Program-made: the position numbers and the translations under genes
Assembly: GCF_002632615.1 (NCBI RefSeq)
Contig: NZ_NITZ01000011.1
Location: 1 to 64,000 of the forward strand
Direction of reading: 5' to 3'
From: Xenorhabdus miraniensis
GTDB lineage: Bacteria; Pseudomonadota; Gammaproteobacteria; Enterobacterales; Enterobacteriaceae
DNA: 64,000 nucleotides
Shown: piece after piece, positions 9,101 to 17,077 of the stretch
Layout: every line of letters begins with the position of its first letter
How positions within the stretch are numbered: position 1 is the stretch's first letter
The notes under the pieces: generated by a model
Seen by the model: only the letters and a program-made list of their open reading frames with translations
What the model was told of the DNA's origin: nothing
The model's database searches: none

Positions 9101-10109
9101 TGAAAATGCAATGGATAGTCAGGAATGGTCACAAGGCACTTTCGTCAAACCAACGCTGATCGAGCTGGAAAGTTTTAGTGAGCTGAAAAAAGAAATTTTT
9201 GGCCCGGTTCTGCATGTCGTGCGTTTCAAACGTGATGAATTGGATAAGCTGCTGGATCAAATCAATGCTTCCGGTTATGGCTTAACACTGGGAATTCATA
9301 CTCGTATTGATGAAACCATCGCACAAGTCACCAGTAAAGCTAAAGTCGGTAACTTATATGTTAACCGCAATATGGTTGGTGCGGTCGTCGGTGTGCAACC
9401 ATTTGGTGGCGAAGGTTTGTCAGGCACAGGGCCAAAAGCAGGCGGGCCGCTGTATCTGTATCGTTTGTTGTCACAACGTCCTGTCAATGCAGCCAGCCAA
9501 ACACTGGAGCGTCAGGATGCAGAATATGAACTTGATGCCAAAATGCGTGTCATTCTGCATACTCCACTCTACAAATTGGCTGATTGGGCAACCACGCAAA
9601 ATAATGATGTATTAGGCCAAGTGATTCAGGAATACAGTTTACTGGCGCAAGGTGGAACAGTACGCGTACTGCCGGGGCCAACCGGAGAACGTAATACTTA
9701 TACTTTGCTGCCACGTGGACATGTGTTGTGCCTTGCAGATAACGAGCAAGATGCGCTGGTGCAATTAGCCGCGGTACTTTCTGTCGGTTGCCAAGCCATC
9801 TGGGAGAAAGACGAATTGCATCAAGGATTGCAGCGTCAGTTGCCGGATGAAGTTCGTCAACATATTCATTGGGTTAACGACTGGCAAAATGAGAAAACAG
9901 CAATGGAAGCAGTGATTCATCACGGCGATTGCGATCAATTGCGTCAGGTTTGCGGTGTGATTGCACAGCGTAAAGGGTCCATTATCTCCGTACAAGGGTT
10001 TGCCCGTGGTGAAACCAATCTGTTGCTGGAACGCCTACTGCATGAACGTTCATTAAGTGTAAATACCGCAGCGGCAGGCGGTAATGCCAGCTTAATGACG
10101 ATTGGTTAA
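6129..10109 (+). CDS. putA: Trifunctional transcriptional regulator / proline dehydrogenase / P5C dehydrogenase
   Basis: Oxidises L-proline to glutamate in two channelled steps and represses the put genes. 1326 residues. Domains in order: ribbon-helix-helix DNA-binding head (1-47, MGSTTMGVKLDEATRNR); arm and FAD-dependent PRODH barrel (about 90-610, with GPGISIKLSALHPRYSR and MIRLVKGAYWDSEIKRAQ); NAD-dependent aldehyde dehydrogenase (about 640-1130, with PWNFPLAIFTGQIAAALAAGN and catalytic Cys921 in SAGQRCSA); C-terminal fold ending LSVNTAAAGGNASLMTIG. I choose the ATG at 6129 over the in-frame GTG at 6123: AAGGAG at 6118-6123 is spaced 5 nt from the ATG and overlaps the GTG, and the protein then begins like E. 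coli PutA. Peripheral on the inner membrane when reduced. Confidence 0.97.
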   Translation: MGSTTMGVKLDEATRNRIRSAAQRIERTPHWLIKQAIFNYLERLENEEKIPEISAGQDSKEEKISEEESPIEAPYQPFLDFAEHILPQSVKRSAITSAYRLPETQAVPMLLQRAQLSEEQTKATHKLAYSIAEKLRQQKQGIGRSGLVQGLLQEFSLSSQEGVALMCLAEALLRIPDKATRDALIRDKISNGNWHSHLGQSPSMFVNAATWGLLFTGKLVSTHNEAKLSKSLNRIISKSGEPLVRKGVDMAMRLMGEQFVTGETIAQALANARKLEEKGFRYSYDMLGEAALTEEDAQAYMVSYQQAIHAIGKASNGRGIYEGPGISIKLSALHPRYSRAQYERVMDELYPRLLALTLQARQYDIGINIDAEEADRLEISLDLLEKLCFEPKLEGWNGIGFVIQAYQKRCPFVIDSIIDLAQRSRHRLMIRLVKGAYWDSEIKRAQIDGLEDYPVYTRKVYTDVSYLACARKLLSVPNLIYPQFATHNAHTLSAIYHLAGQNYYPGQYEFQCLHGMGEPLYEQVVGKVADGKLNRPCRIYAPVGTHETLLAYLVRRLLENGANTSFVNRIADTSLPIDELVADPVKIVQELAQAEGQIGLPHPKIPLPHDLYGKNRVNSSGLDLSNEHRLASLSSSLLSSSMETWSSEPLLGGDYQHTGELPAAEPVNNPARPSDIVGYVREATEQEVSHALNTSTNAGAIWFATPPSERAAILVRAAELMENNLQSLLGILVREAGKTFNNAIAEVREAVDFLYYYADQVRQDFANDTHRPLGPVVCISPWNFPLAIFTGQIAAALAAGNSVLAKPAEQTPLIAAVAVKMLHQAGIPRGVLQLLPGQGETVGASLVGDKRVRGVMFTGSIEVASLLQRNIAGRLDAQGHPTPLVAETGGLNAMIVDSSALTEQVVTDVVASAFDSAGQRCSALRILCVQEDVAERTIAMLKGAMAECRMGNPERLSTDIGPVIDAEAKAGIERHIQAMRTKGRAIYQAAHENAMDSQEWSQGTFVKPTLIELESFSELKKEIFGPVLHVVRFKRDELDKLLDQINASGYGLTLGIHTRIDETIAQVTSKAKVGNLYVNRNMVGAVVGVQPFGGEGLSGTGPKAGGPLYLYRLLSQRPVNAASQTLERQDAEYELDAKMRVILHTPLYKLADWATTQNNDVLGQVIQEYSLLAQGGTVRVLPGPTGERNTYTLLPRGHVLCLADNEQDALVQLAAVLSVGCQAIWEKDELHQGLQRQLPDEVRQHIHWVNDWQNEKTAMEAVIHHGDCDQLRQVCGVIAQRKGSIISVQGFARGETNLLLERLLHERSLSVNTAAAGGNASLMTIG

Positions 10110-10258
10110 TAACATGTAATTAAAGTATGTTAATTAACATAAATGGTTTAAAATGAATTAATTAAAAAGAGTTAATTAAGATTAATTTATTATAAATACA
10201 TAACCATTTTAATATATGGCAGTAAGAATATGTAACAACAGAAATAATATGGAAACAG

Positions 10259-10291
10259 AGAGGGGAATGCGTGACAATCGCATTCCCCTCT
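10259..10291. terminator. Terminator between convergent putA and fliZ
   Basis: A perfect 13-bp stem, AGAGGGGAATGCG against CGCATTCCCCTCT, with a 7-nt loop. It lies 150 bp past the putA stop and 44 bp past the fliZ stop, so it can serve both convergent transcripts. The flanking U tract is weak in both directions. Confidence 0.8.
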
Positions 10292-10334
10292 AAAATCGTT
10301 TAAACCGGCTAACGTTATTTATCGGTGTAATTAA

Positions 10335-10847
10335 TTAATGACCGTTCTGTTGCCAGCTCAGATACTGCTCATATTTACGCAGCGCGATATTGTAATTGCT
10401 GAAAGCAGACTGAGACAATTTTTCGCTGAGTTGTTCCTGAATTTTTTCTGGCGTAAATTCATTAGCCGAATAATTACTTGAAGTCAGTAATTCATCCAAA
10501 CGTCTTAAACGAACCACATACTCACGCACAGTACTATGACTCATCTCTGTTTGTTCAAATAAATACTGTTTAAATGACATAATGTCGAAATAATCAGTCT
10601 GGCTATTGCAATAAATTTCACTACAAAAGCGGCACAGCGCCACAAATTTACCCTGTAACTCATTCCAGGTTTTGTCATCCACCAATTCAGTCATCTCAGA
10701 AATAGCTTCTTTATTGATGACCTGACCGTTAAAAACAAGTGAAATACGATCAAGTGTTTTATGGCAGTGCAAACAATGAGTCTGACTATGTTTATAGTCT
10801 TTGATATAACGGCTAAGAGGCCGTTTCTTTTGTGTTGTAACAGACAT
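10335..10847 (-). CDS. fliZ: Flagellar regulator FliZ
   Basis: DNA-binding regulator of 170 residues that acts downstream of FlhDC; in Xenorhabdus it is reported to link motility with haemolysin and virulence expression. The family signatures are clear: KKRPLSRYIKDYKHSQTHC near the start, CxxC-like pairs (CLHCH, CRFCSE), and the recombinase-like arm FEQTEMSHSTVREYVVRLRRLDELL, followed by SNYNIALRKYEQYL. The frame is open to 10886, but the start at MSVTTQKKRP (10845-10847) fits the family better than the 13 extra upstream residues. It follows fliA by 51 bp and is most likely co-transcribed as fliAZ. Confidence 0.93.
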   Translation of the reverse strand: MSVTTQKKRPLSRYIKDYKHSQTHCLHCHKTLDRISLVFNGQVINKEAISEMTELVDDKTWNELQGKFVALCRFCSEIYCNSQTDYFDIMSFKQYLFEQTEMSHSTVREYVVRLRRLDELLTSSNYSANEFTPEKIQEQLSEKLSQSAFSNYNIALRKYEQYLSWQQNGH

Positions 10848-10898
10848 AAGAGATAAAGCCCTGTGTATAGTCTTAACAAAAAACAAATAAGCAAAAAG

Positions 10899-11633
10899 TT
10901 ACTTCTCTGGATTCAAACGCGCCTTCAGCCTTTTTATGGCCTGACTGTGAAGCTGACTTACGCGGGACTCCCCTACGTTAAGCACTGCGCCGATCTCTTT
11001 AAGATTGAGCTCTTCCTGATAGTACAGCGTAAGAACCATCTTTTCCCGTTCGGGCAATGATTCGATGACATCAATTACCCGCTGACGAAGATCACTTTCC
11101 AGTAATTGTTGGAGAGGATTTGTCTCATGCCCTTCCTCAATCACTGGCTCACAACTTTCACCGTGAATTTCGTGCCATTCATCATAAGAGAATAGTTGAC
11201 TGTTATTTGTGTCTAACAGTATTTGCCGATATTCTATCAGATTAATCTTTAATTCTTTAGCAACTTCCTGCTCACTGGCTGGACGGCCTAACTCTTGCTC
11301 AAGTTTACGGATGGTCTGCGTGACTTCACGTGCGTTACGCCGCACACTACGCGGAGCCCAATCACGGCTCCTCAACTCATCCAACATTGCACCTCTGATG
11401 CGCTGTACCGCATAGGTGGTAAACGCGGTTCCCTGTAGGGAATCAAACCGCTCCACCGCATTCAGTAAGCCTATGCCACCGGCCTGAAGCAAGTCATCGA
11501 GTTCTACGCTGGCAGGCAACCTGACCTGTAGCCTCAAGGCTTCATGGCGAACTAGTGGTACATAGCGCTTCCAGAGGCTATTTTTGTCCATCACGCCTTC
11601 GGCGGTATACAAATCGCTCACAACAACAGACAC
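10899..11633 (-). CDS. fliA: Flagellar sigma factor sigma-28
   Basis: RNA polymerase sigma factor for late flagellar genes, 244 residues (E. coli 239). Region 2 contains LPASVELDDLLQAGGIGLLNAVERFD and FTTYAVQRIRGAMLDELRSRDWAPRSVRR. Region 4 contains LPEREKMVLTLYYQEELNLKEIGAVLNVGESRVSQLHSQAIKRL, the helix-turn-helix for the -35 box. Its targets are visible nearby: TAAA-N15-GCCGATAA promoters upstream of fliC and fliD. Activity in this group is held back by the anti-sigma FlgM until the hook is complete. First gene of the fliAZ pair. Confidence 0.97.
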   Translation of the reverse strand: MSVVVSDLYTAEGVMDKNSLWKRYVPLVRHEALRLQVRLPASVELDDLLQAGGIGLLNAVERFDSLQGTAFTTYAVQRIRGAMLDELRSRDWAPRSVRRNAREVTQTIRKLEQELGRPASEQEVAKELKINLIEYRQILLDTNNSQLFSYDEWHEIHGESCEPVIEEGHETNPLQQLLESDLRQRVIDVIESLPEREKMVLTLYYQEELNLKEIGAVLNVGESRVSQLHSQAIKRLKARLNPEK

Positions 11634-11648
11634 CTTTGGATAAGAGAC

Positions 11649-11664
11649 TGGATACCATTATCCA
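11649..11664. promoter_or_regulatory. Small palindrome just upstream of fliA
   Basis: TGGATA-CCAT-TATCCA is a perfect 6-4-6 palindrome lying 16-31 bp before the fliA start codon, next to its ribosome site. It could be an operator or an RNA hairpin affecting fliA translation. No known consensus is claimed. Confidence 0.25.
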
Positions 11665-11800
11665 ATCCCCTAATCGGTACAATCGTTTGAACAATGAAGT
11701 AAAAGCACTTCTTTTTCACCTATGCGAAATTTTTGATGTCCGCCTAAATGCTTTGCAAGTTTCAGGCTGTCCTTGACAATCTTGATAAAAACAGTAACCA

Positions 11801-11833
11801 AAAAATAAGGATCGGCGAACCGATCCTTATTTT
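11801..11833. terminator. fliC transcription terminator
   Basis: A 14-bp stem (11802-11815 with 11820-11833) and a CGAA tetraloop, rich in GC at the tip and ending in a T run on both strands. It lies 55 bp past the fliC stop. A second hairpin (TATGCAGG-TTGC-CCTGCATA, 11846-11865) sits just before it on the fliC transcript. The pair is well suited to end the very abundant flagellin mRNA. Confidence 0.85.
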
Positions 11834-11888
11834 ATAAGCGTTGTTTATGCAGGTTGCCCTGCATAACGGCTCAACCGGAAAATAAAAA

Positions 11889-12968
11889 TTAACGCAGCAG
11901 AGACATAACGGCCTGTGGGATCTGGTTGGCCTGAGCCAGAACCGCGTTACCTGCCTGTTGCAGGATCTGGCCACGGCCCATATTGGTAACTTCAGTTGCG
12001 TAGTCAGCGTCTTGAATACGGCTTCTTGCCGCGCTCAGGTTGGTAACGGTGTTGCTCAAGTTGTTAACCGTGGATTCCAGACGGTTTTGAACCGCGCCCA
12101 GAGAACTGCGCAGGCTGTCTACAGTTGATAAAGCATTATCCAAATCTTTCAGAGGTTCTTTGATCTCAATTTTACCATCTTTAGCAACTTTACCATCTTT
12201 ATCAACTTTAGCTTTGAACATCACTGCGTTTCCGTCTTTATCTTCACCACGGATTACATATCCATCAGATGTTCCATCTGCTTTTTTCGCTGCCTCGTAA
12301 AGTTTTGCATTTTTGATATCTGAATCAGGAGCTTTACCAGTATTTAAATCTGTTAAAGACTTTTCGTTTACAGGAACTTGAGTACCTGTCTTGGTTGTAT
12401 CAAAAGGACCTTCAGTTACTTCTGCACCAAATTTAGTACCAACTAACTCGAAGTTTTTTAATTTCAGAGTATCACGGTCGATTTTTTTCAAATCGATGTT
12501 GATAACTTCGCCATCGTTAGCGCCAACCTGAATTTTCATTGTTTGATCTTTGCTCAGTACTTTCACGCCATTGAACTGAGTTTGTTCAGAAATACGATTA
12601 ATTTCGTCAAAACGCTGAGTTATTTCTTCATTGATAGACTTAATATCGTTCTTAGAGTTGCTATCGTTCTGCGCCTGAACAGTCAGTTCACGGATACGTT
12701 GCAGATTGCTATTGATTTCGTTCAGAGCACCTTCGGTAGTCTGAGCAATGGAGATACCGTCATTGGCGTTACGGGAAGCCTGACTCAGACCACTAATGTT
12801 AGCGGTGAAACGGTTGGCGATCGCCTGACCAGCGGCGTCATCCTTTGCGCTGTTAATGCGTAAACCAGAGGACAGACGCTCAATCGCCGTGCCCAGAACA
12901 CCTTGAGATCGAGCCATGTTGTTCTGAGCCAGCAGAGAGGAATAGTTAGTATTGATGCCAAGTGCCAT
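11889..12968 (-). CDS. fliC: Flagellin
   Basis: Structural subunit of the flagellar filament, exported through the flagellar type III channel and capped by FliD. 359 residues. The conserved N-terminal D0/D1 part ([43 protein letters not shown]) and C-terminal D1/D0 part ([19 protein letters not shown], ending AVMSLLR) are intact. The surface-exposed middle (about 176-265) is short, Lys/Asp/Gly-rich and has few hydrophobic residues, so this flagellin is smaller than the roughly 500-residue E. coli type. A consensus sigma-28 promoter lies 80-106 bp upstream and a double-hairpin terminator follows. Monocistronic. Confidence 0.97.
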   Translation of the reverse strand: MALGINTNYSSLLAQNNMARSQGVLGTAIERLSSGLRINSAKDDAAGQAIANRFTANISGLSQASRNANDGISIAQTTEGALNEINSNLQRIRELTVQAQNDSNSKNDIKSINEEITQRFDEINRISEQTQFNGVKVLSKDQTMKIQVGANDGEVINIDLKKIDRDTLKLKNFELVGTKFGAEVTEGPFDTTKTGTQVPVNEKSLTDLNTGKAPDSDIKNAKLYEAAKKADGTSDGYVIRGEDKDGNAVMFKAKVDKDGKVAKDGKIEIKEPLKDLDNALSTVDSLRSSLGAVQNRLESTVNNLSNTVTNLSAARSRIQDADYATEVTNMGRGQILQQAGNAVLAQANQIPQAVMSLLR

Positions 12969-13047
12969 AGTAGAGTTCCTTTTAAAATCAAGTAGATATA
13001 ATTAGTTTGGGCCTATTTGCCCACGGTGTTCATCACCGCCAACAGTT

Positions 13048-13074
13048 TTATCGGCGCCACAAAAAGAACCTTTA
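13048..13074 (-). promoter_or_regulatory. Sigma-28 promoter of fliC
   Basis: Read on the minus strand: TAAA (13074-13071), a 15-bp spacer, then GCCGATAA (13055-13048), an exact match to the enterobacterial FliA consensus. It lies upstream of fliC and faces away from the fliD promoter. Confidence 0.9.
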
Positions 13075-13180
13075 ATATTTCTTGCAAAAACTTTTTTATT
13101 TTTTCGCATTTTTCCCCGATAAGCCAAACAGCGCCTGTTCTTATCAATTATTCCATCCATAAAAAAAATCATTTTGTCAG

Positions 13181-13207
13181 TAAACTTTTCGCAAATGAAT
13201 CCGATAA
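13181..13207 (+). promoter_or_regulatory. Sigma-28 promoter of fliDST
   Basis: TAAA (13181-13184), a 15-bp spacer, then TCCGATAA (13200-13207), one base off the FliA consensus GCCGATAA. It ends 37 bp before the fliD start codon and should drive the fliD-fliS-fliT transcript. Confidence 0.85.
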
Positions 13208-13244
13208 CAAGTCCTGTGATGCTTTACTAATAAAAGGAGTCAAT

Positions 13245-14696
13245 ATGGCTAGCATTTCCTCATTAGGGGCTGGATCCGGGATGAATACAAATTCTGTATG
13301 GGATAAACTTCAGACAACATACGATAATCGTTTGAAACCATTACAGAAGCAGAAATCCAGTTATAACGCAAAACTGACTGGTTTTGGTTCACTTAAAGGC
13401 AGTTTAGAAAAACTCAAGAGTGCATCTGAAGAACTAAAAAAATTCGATAAACTTAACACTACAAAAACCAGTGAAGATCATAAAACATTTACTCCAAGTA
13501 CGGATTCCAAAGCCAGTCCGGGTAATTATGTAATTGAGGTTCAGCAGCTTGCAAAGGCACAGTCCCTGGAATCCCCAGTAGTCGCCGATGTAAAATCCCC
13601 GCAAGGTGAAACATTGGGTGAAGGAAATATCCGTACCATTATCATCACACAACCGGGTGAACCGGGTAAATCAGATGAAAACAAGCCAATGCGCATTTCC
13701 CTGAAAGATGATGAAACGTCTCTGGTTGAAATCCGTGATGCCATCAATAAACAGGAAGGCAACGTCAATGCCAGCATTATCAAAGCGGAAGATAATAGAA
13801 ACTATCTGGTTCTGACGGCGAAAAAAGCGGGTACCCAGTCTGTCATGACCATTAAAGTTGAAGGTGATGATAAGCTCAGTGATTTGCTGAACTATACCTC
13901 TGACGACAAAGGTGGTGGTGCGGGTTCAATGACACAGTCCGTGCAGGCGAACAACGCGGAATTAACCGTCAATGGCCTCAAGATTGTGCGCCAAACCAAT
14001 GAGATAAAAGATGCACCTGAAGGCGTTATTCTGAATCTGAAAAAGGTTTCAGAAAAAGAAGAAAGTGCAACTGGAGAATCCCGCACAGAAACACTGGTCG
14101 TTTCTCGTGATATCGAACCCATGAAAGAAGCAATTAAAAAGTGGGTGGATGCTTATAATGAATCACAGAGCACGTTCAATTCACTGACTAAATTCACATC
14201 AGTCAAGAAAGGCGAAGAGGTTTCAAAAGACAATGGTGCCCTACTCGGTGATGGAACCTTAAAAAGTATTCAAAATCAGCTAAGACAGCAATTATTCGCA
14301 GCCCAGAATGTGGCTGATATCGCAACGCTGAATAAGCTGGGGATTAAACAGAAACTGGATGGCACACTGGAAATCAGTAATGAAAAACTGGAAAAGAACC
14401 TGAAAGAAAAACCGGCTAACGTTAAGGCCTTCTTTATGGGTGATGGTGAAAAAACCGGTTTTGCGACCCAGACTTATAATTTATTGAAGAAAACGCTGGA
14501 TAGTCATGAAGGGACACTCGCCACAGTAACGGAAGGTATCAACAAAAGTCTAAAAACCATTGAAAAACAAATGGATCAGGCAAAAAAAGACACTGAGGCC
14601 AAGATGGCGTTCTATAAGCGCCAATTTACCCAACTGGATAAACTTAATAACTCTCTGACCAGTACACAGACATCCCTATTTCAGCTTTTAAGATAA
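13245..14696 (+). CDS. fliD: Flagellar filament cap protein
   Basis: Forms the pentameric cap under which flagellin folds at the filament tip. 483 residues starting MASISSLGAGSGMN at 13245, where AAGGAG (13234-13239) gives an ideal ribosome site. The frame continues upstream to 13017, but that part contains the promoter and has no family match. The N-terminal coiled-coil (about 20-70, rich in Lys and Leu) and the C-terminal heptad region ending TQLDKLNNSLTSTQTSLFQLLR are the D0/D1 parts; the middle contains the FliD_N and FliD_C folds (GNYVIEVQQLAKAQSLES; TLVVSRDIEPMKEAIKKWVDAYN). First gene of fliDST. Confidence 0.95.
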   Translation: MASISSLGAGSGMNTNSVWDKLQTTYDNRLKPLQKQKSSYNAKLTGFGSLKGSLEKLKSASEELKKFDKLNTTKTSEDHKTFTPSTDSKASPGNYVIEVQQLAKAQSLESPVVADVKSPQGETLGEGNIRTIIITQPGEPGKSDENKPMRISLKDDETSLVEIRDAINKQEGNVNASIIKAEDNRNYLVLTAKKAGTQSVMTIKVEGDDKLSDLLNYTSDDKGGGAGSMTQSVQANNAELTVNGLKIVRQTNEIKDAPEGVILNLKKVSEKEESATGESRTETLVVSRDIEPMKEAIKKWVDAYNESQSTFNSLTKFTSVKKGEEVSKDNGALLGDGTLKSIQNQLRQQLFAAQNVADIATLNKLGIKQKLDGTLEISNEKLEKNLKEKPANVKAFFMGDGEKTGFATQTYNLLKKTLDSHEGTLATVTEGINKSLKTIEKQMDQAKKDTEAKMAFYKRQFTQLDKLNNSLTSTQTSLFQLLR

Positions 14697-14708
14697 TTAA
14701 AGGACATT

Positions 14709-15119
14709 ATGTATCAACGTTCGGCAAGCCAGTTATACGCTCAAGTAGACCTTGAGAGTGAAATTATGAATGCCTCTCCCTACCAGTTGATTCAGATATT
14801 GTTCAATGGGGCGCTTAGCGCCCTACGTCGTGCAATCATTCTGATGCAGCAAGGTAATATTCCGGAAAAAGGTTTAGCTATTTCAAAGGCGATCAATATC
14901 ATTGATAATGGTCTTAAAGAAGGATTAGATTTCGAAAAAGGCGGCGAGATTGCTCTGAATCTGTTTGATTTATATGATTATATGAGTCGCCGTTTACTCC
15001 ATGCCAATTTACGCAATGATGAGAAGGCTATTAGCGAAGTGATTGATTTACTTACCAAGATTTCAGATTCTTGGCAGCAAATAGGTCCTCATTACAACGC
15101 CAGTCAGGATATTGTTTAA
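14709..15119 (+). CDS. fliS: Flagellin export chaperone
   Basis: Cytosolic four-helix-bundle chaperone that binds the C-terminal D0 helix of flagellin before export. 136 residues, with the family opening YxxxxxxxxSPYQLIQILFNGALSALRRA and DLYDYMSRRLLHANLRND in helix 3. It follows fliD by 12 bp, with an AAAGGA ribosome site in the gap, and overlaps the next gene by one base (TAATG), so translation of fliT is probably coupled. Confidence 0.93.
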   Translation: MYQRSASQLYAQVDLESEIMNASPYQLIQILFNGALSALRRAIILMQQGNIPEKGLAISKAINIIDNGLKEGLDFEKGGEIALNLFDLYDYMSRRLLHANLRNDEKAISEVIDLLTKISDSWQQIGPHYNASQDIV

Positions 15120-15493
15120 TGAAAAATGATATGGATCTTTTGTCAGCTTACCAGCGGATCCTTAGTTTAAGTGAGCAAATGATTGATTTAGCCAGAAATG
15201 AAAAGTGGGATGAACTTGTTGATATGGAAATCACTTATCTGAAGGCCGTCGAAGTGGTAACTTTAATATCAGAAAATTCAGACGCCCCATTTTCATTACA
15301 GCAGCAATTGACCCAAATTTTGCAAACTGTCTTGGATAATGAAAAAGAAACGAGGAGATTGTTGCAAAAAAGGTTAAATAAACTCAGCGACCTGATTAAA
15401 CAGGAAAGCTGTAAGCAACTCTTACATGATACATACGGGCAATTCCCTGTCAGCAACTATGAAATGGAGTTGACTACGACAGAATCAAAATAA
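15119..15493 (+). CDS. fliT: Flagellar export chaperone and FlhDC antagonist
   Basis: A 124-residue helical protein that in enterobacteria chaperones FliD for export and, when free, inhibits FlhDC. It contains LLSAYQRILSLSEQMIDLARNEKWDELVDMEITYLKAV, the typical FliT N-terminal helices with the W-x-E-L pattern. I start it at MKNDMDLL (ATG 15119-15121) because this ATG overlaps the fliS stop; an upstream in-frame start would lie well inside fliS. Last gene of fliDST. Confidence 0.9.
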   Translation: MKNDMDLLSAYQRILSLSEQMIDLARNEKWDELVDMEITYLKAVEVVTLISENSDAPFSLQQQLTQILQTVLDNEKETRRLLQKRLNKLSDLIKQESCKQLLHDTYGQFPVSNYEMELTTTESK

Positions 15494-15758
15494 ACATAAC
15501 AATGGTTCCAGTGATGATATTTAAGAATAACACTGATTAATGGTGTCATTCATTTGCTTCATTTTAGGTGGTGTCAATTCGTCACCATCGCTTTTTTGAT
15601 TAATCTAATTCGGCACTTTATTTTATTTATAAATTGCAAACAATCAAGATAACTTACATCTTATTTTTAACAAAAAATTAACCAAAGAAATGATAATGGC
15701 GAATTTCCCAGGCAATTAACAGGAGGTATCATCACTATGTATTACTCTTAATAAAATA

Positions 15759-16266
15759 ATGAACTATGCTAACAAACATATAGATAAAGTTCTTATTATT
15801 GCGATTTTATCAATACCTAAAATGGGATTTTCTTCAGTAGATGAAAGTCTGAATTATTGTGCTACAACGGAATCATGGGTGGCACAAAAAGTCATACAAC
15901 ATGCTGTTGAAGCAAATAAACAACTTGATCCCCAAAATGCGGTATCGACATTTATCGCCAGACACCCACTGGAAAAAGGCAAGTTACCGATAACACTTTC
16001 AGATTGGGGGCAATCTCTATAATCAGACAATTGAAATATCCATTCCTTTTATTGATAAACAAAAATCTCCTGTGACTTTTATCACCACCTCAATTATTTC
16101 AACGGAAGAGTGTTCATTAACCGAACCTTCTTATATTGATATCACGCCTGAAATTCGGACTATCCCCACTTCTCTGGCTGGGTTATGTATTCAATATGTG
16201 TATTCTGGTTTTATAAAGTCAATTTTAATGCCGAACAAAGCCAGTAGAATAAGACGATTAAACTAA
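15759..16266 (+). pseudogene. Frameshifted unknown gene, possibly secreted
   Basis: A first frame (15759-16022, 87 residues, MNYANKHIDKVLIIAILSIP...) stops right after a run of five Gs (16006-16010). The +1 frame then reads on from the same point to 16266 without a stop (LYNQTIEISIPFIDKQKSPV...). Removing one G joins them into a single protein of about 168 residues with DWGNLYNQTIEI at the junction. The N-terminus has a hydrophobic stretch that could be a signal peptide or anchor. I do not recognise the family. Either a real mutation or a sequencing error in the G run would explain it. Upstream lies a strong AGGAGGT at 15721, followed by a four-codon frame (ATG at 15737). Confidence 0.55.
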
Positions 16267-16483
16267 TCGAATGTTATCGTGTGTCTTGCCAGATCGACAG
16301 ATTGAATACTTGACCAAAAAATATCAACCATAACATGCGGATTTAATTTAATTCACGATCAATGGGCGCAGCCAAATATAAAAATGGTTGCCCCCGGTTT
16401 CTCAAGCGAGAAATTTAACTATAAATATTCTTAAGACAATGAATAAGAATTTATTATCACAAATTTATGGAATAATAAACTTA

Positions 16484-16795
16484 TTACACTTGCATATTCA
16501 TGATCTCATGATACGCACTAACCAACTTATTTCTTACCTGAATCCCCATTTGCAGCGAAATGCCTGCCTTCTGCATATTGACCATCACATCATTAAGTTC
16601 CACACCCGGAACGCCCAGTGTGAAATCTTGTGCCTGCTTGGATGCACTCAGGCGGGTTTGGTTTATTTTTCCTACAGCGGCAGTCAGTTGGCTGGCAAAA
16701 CTGCCTTGTACTGGCATGGGTTGGGCAATATTTGCTGCTTGTAATGCCTGAGCCTTCATCTGTTGCAGTACACCTTCAATTGCCTGAATTGACAT
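16484..16795 (-). CDS. fliE: Flagellar hook-basal body adaptor FliE
   Basis: A 103-residue protein that joins the MS ring to the proximal rod inside the basal body and is exported early by the flagellar type III system. The C-terminal half is the family signature: GVPGVELNDVMVNMQKAGISLQMGIQVRNKLVSAYHEIMNMQV. It is transcribed alone and divergently from fliF, as in other enterobacteria. The shared 282-bp upstream region should hold both class II (FlhDC-dependent) promoters, though I did not find clear boxes. Confidence 0.95.
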   Translation of the reverse strand: MSIQAIEGVLQQMKAQALQAANIAQPMPVQGSFASQLTAAVGKINQTRLSASKQAQDFTLGVPGVELNDVMVNMQKAGISLQMGIQVRNKLVSAYHEIMNMQV

Positions 16796-17077
16796 AAAAA
16801 CCTCGCGTTAAATCACCCTATTGATTATGTGATTAAGTGCCATATTAGCCGTGGGCCGATGACAGTTTTCCACGCTGCCACCGTAACATAGCCCTTCCAA
16901 ACTAAAGCGGGTAATTGAAGTAAAAATTCAAAGCTTATTGTGCCATTAAAAGAGGTGTGAACAGCGAATAATGATGGGATTAATAATAGGAAGAATCTTT
17001 TCGCTTGCGTATGGGGAGTCTGTTTTGTTACGCCACGCTTTTAGTATTCATGTTGACCAGCAAGGCAAGGATCGTCT
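16796..17077. promoter_or_regulatory. fliE-fliF divergent promoter region
   Basis: A gap of 282 bp between divergent class II flagellar genes. By analogy with enterobacteria it should bind FlhD4C2. I see no gene in it and could not mark the boxes with confidence. Confidence 0.4.

Noticed and set aside
13017..13244. N-terminal extension of fliD
   Set aside because: This stretch contains both sigma-28 promoters; the ATG at 13245 has the ribosome site and the family N-terminus.
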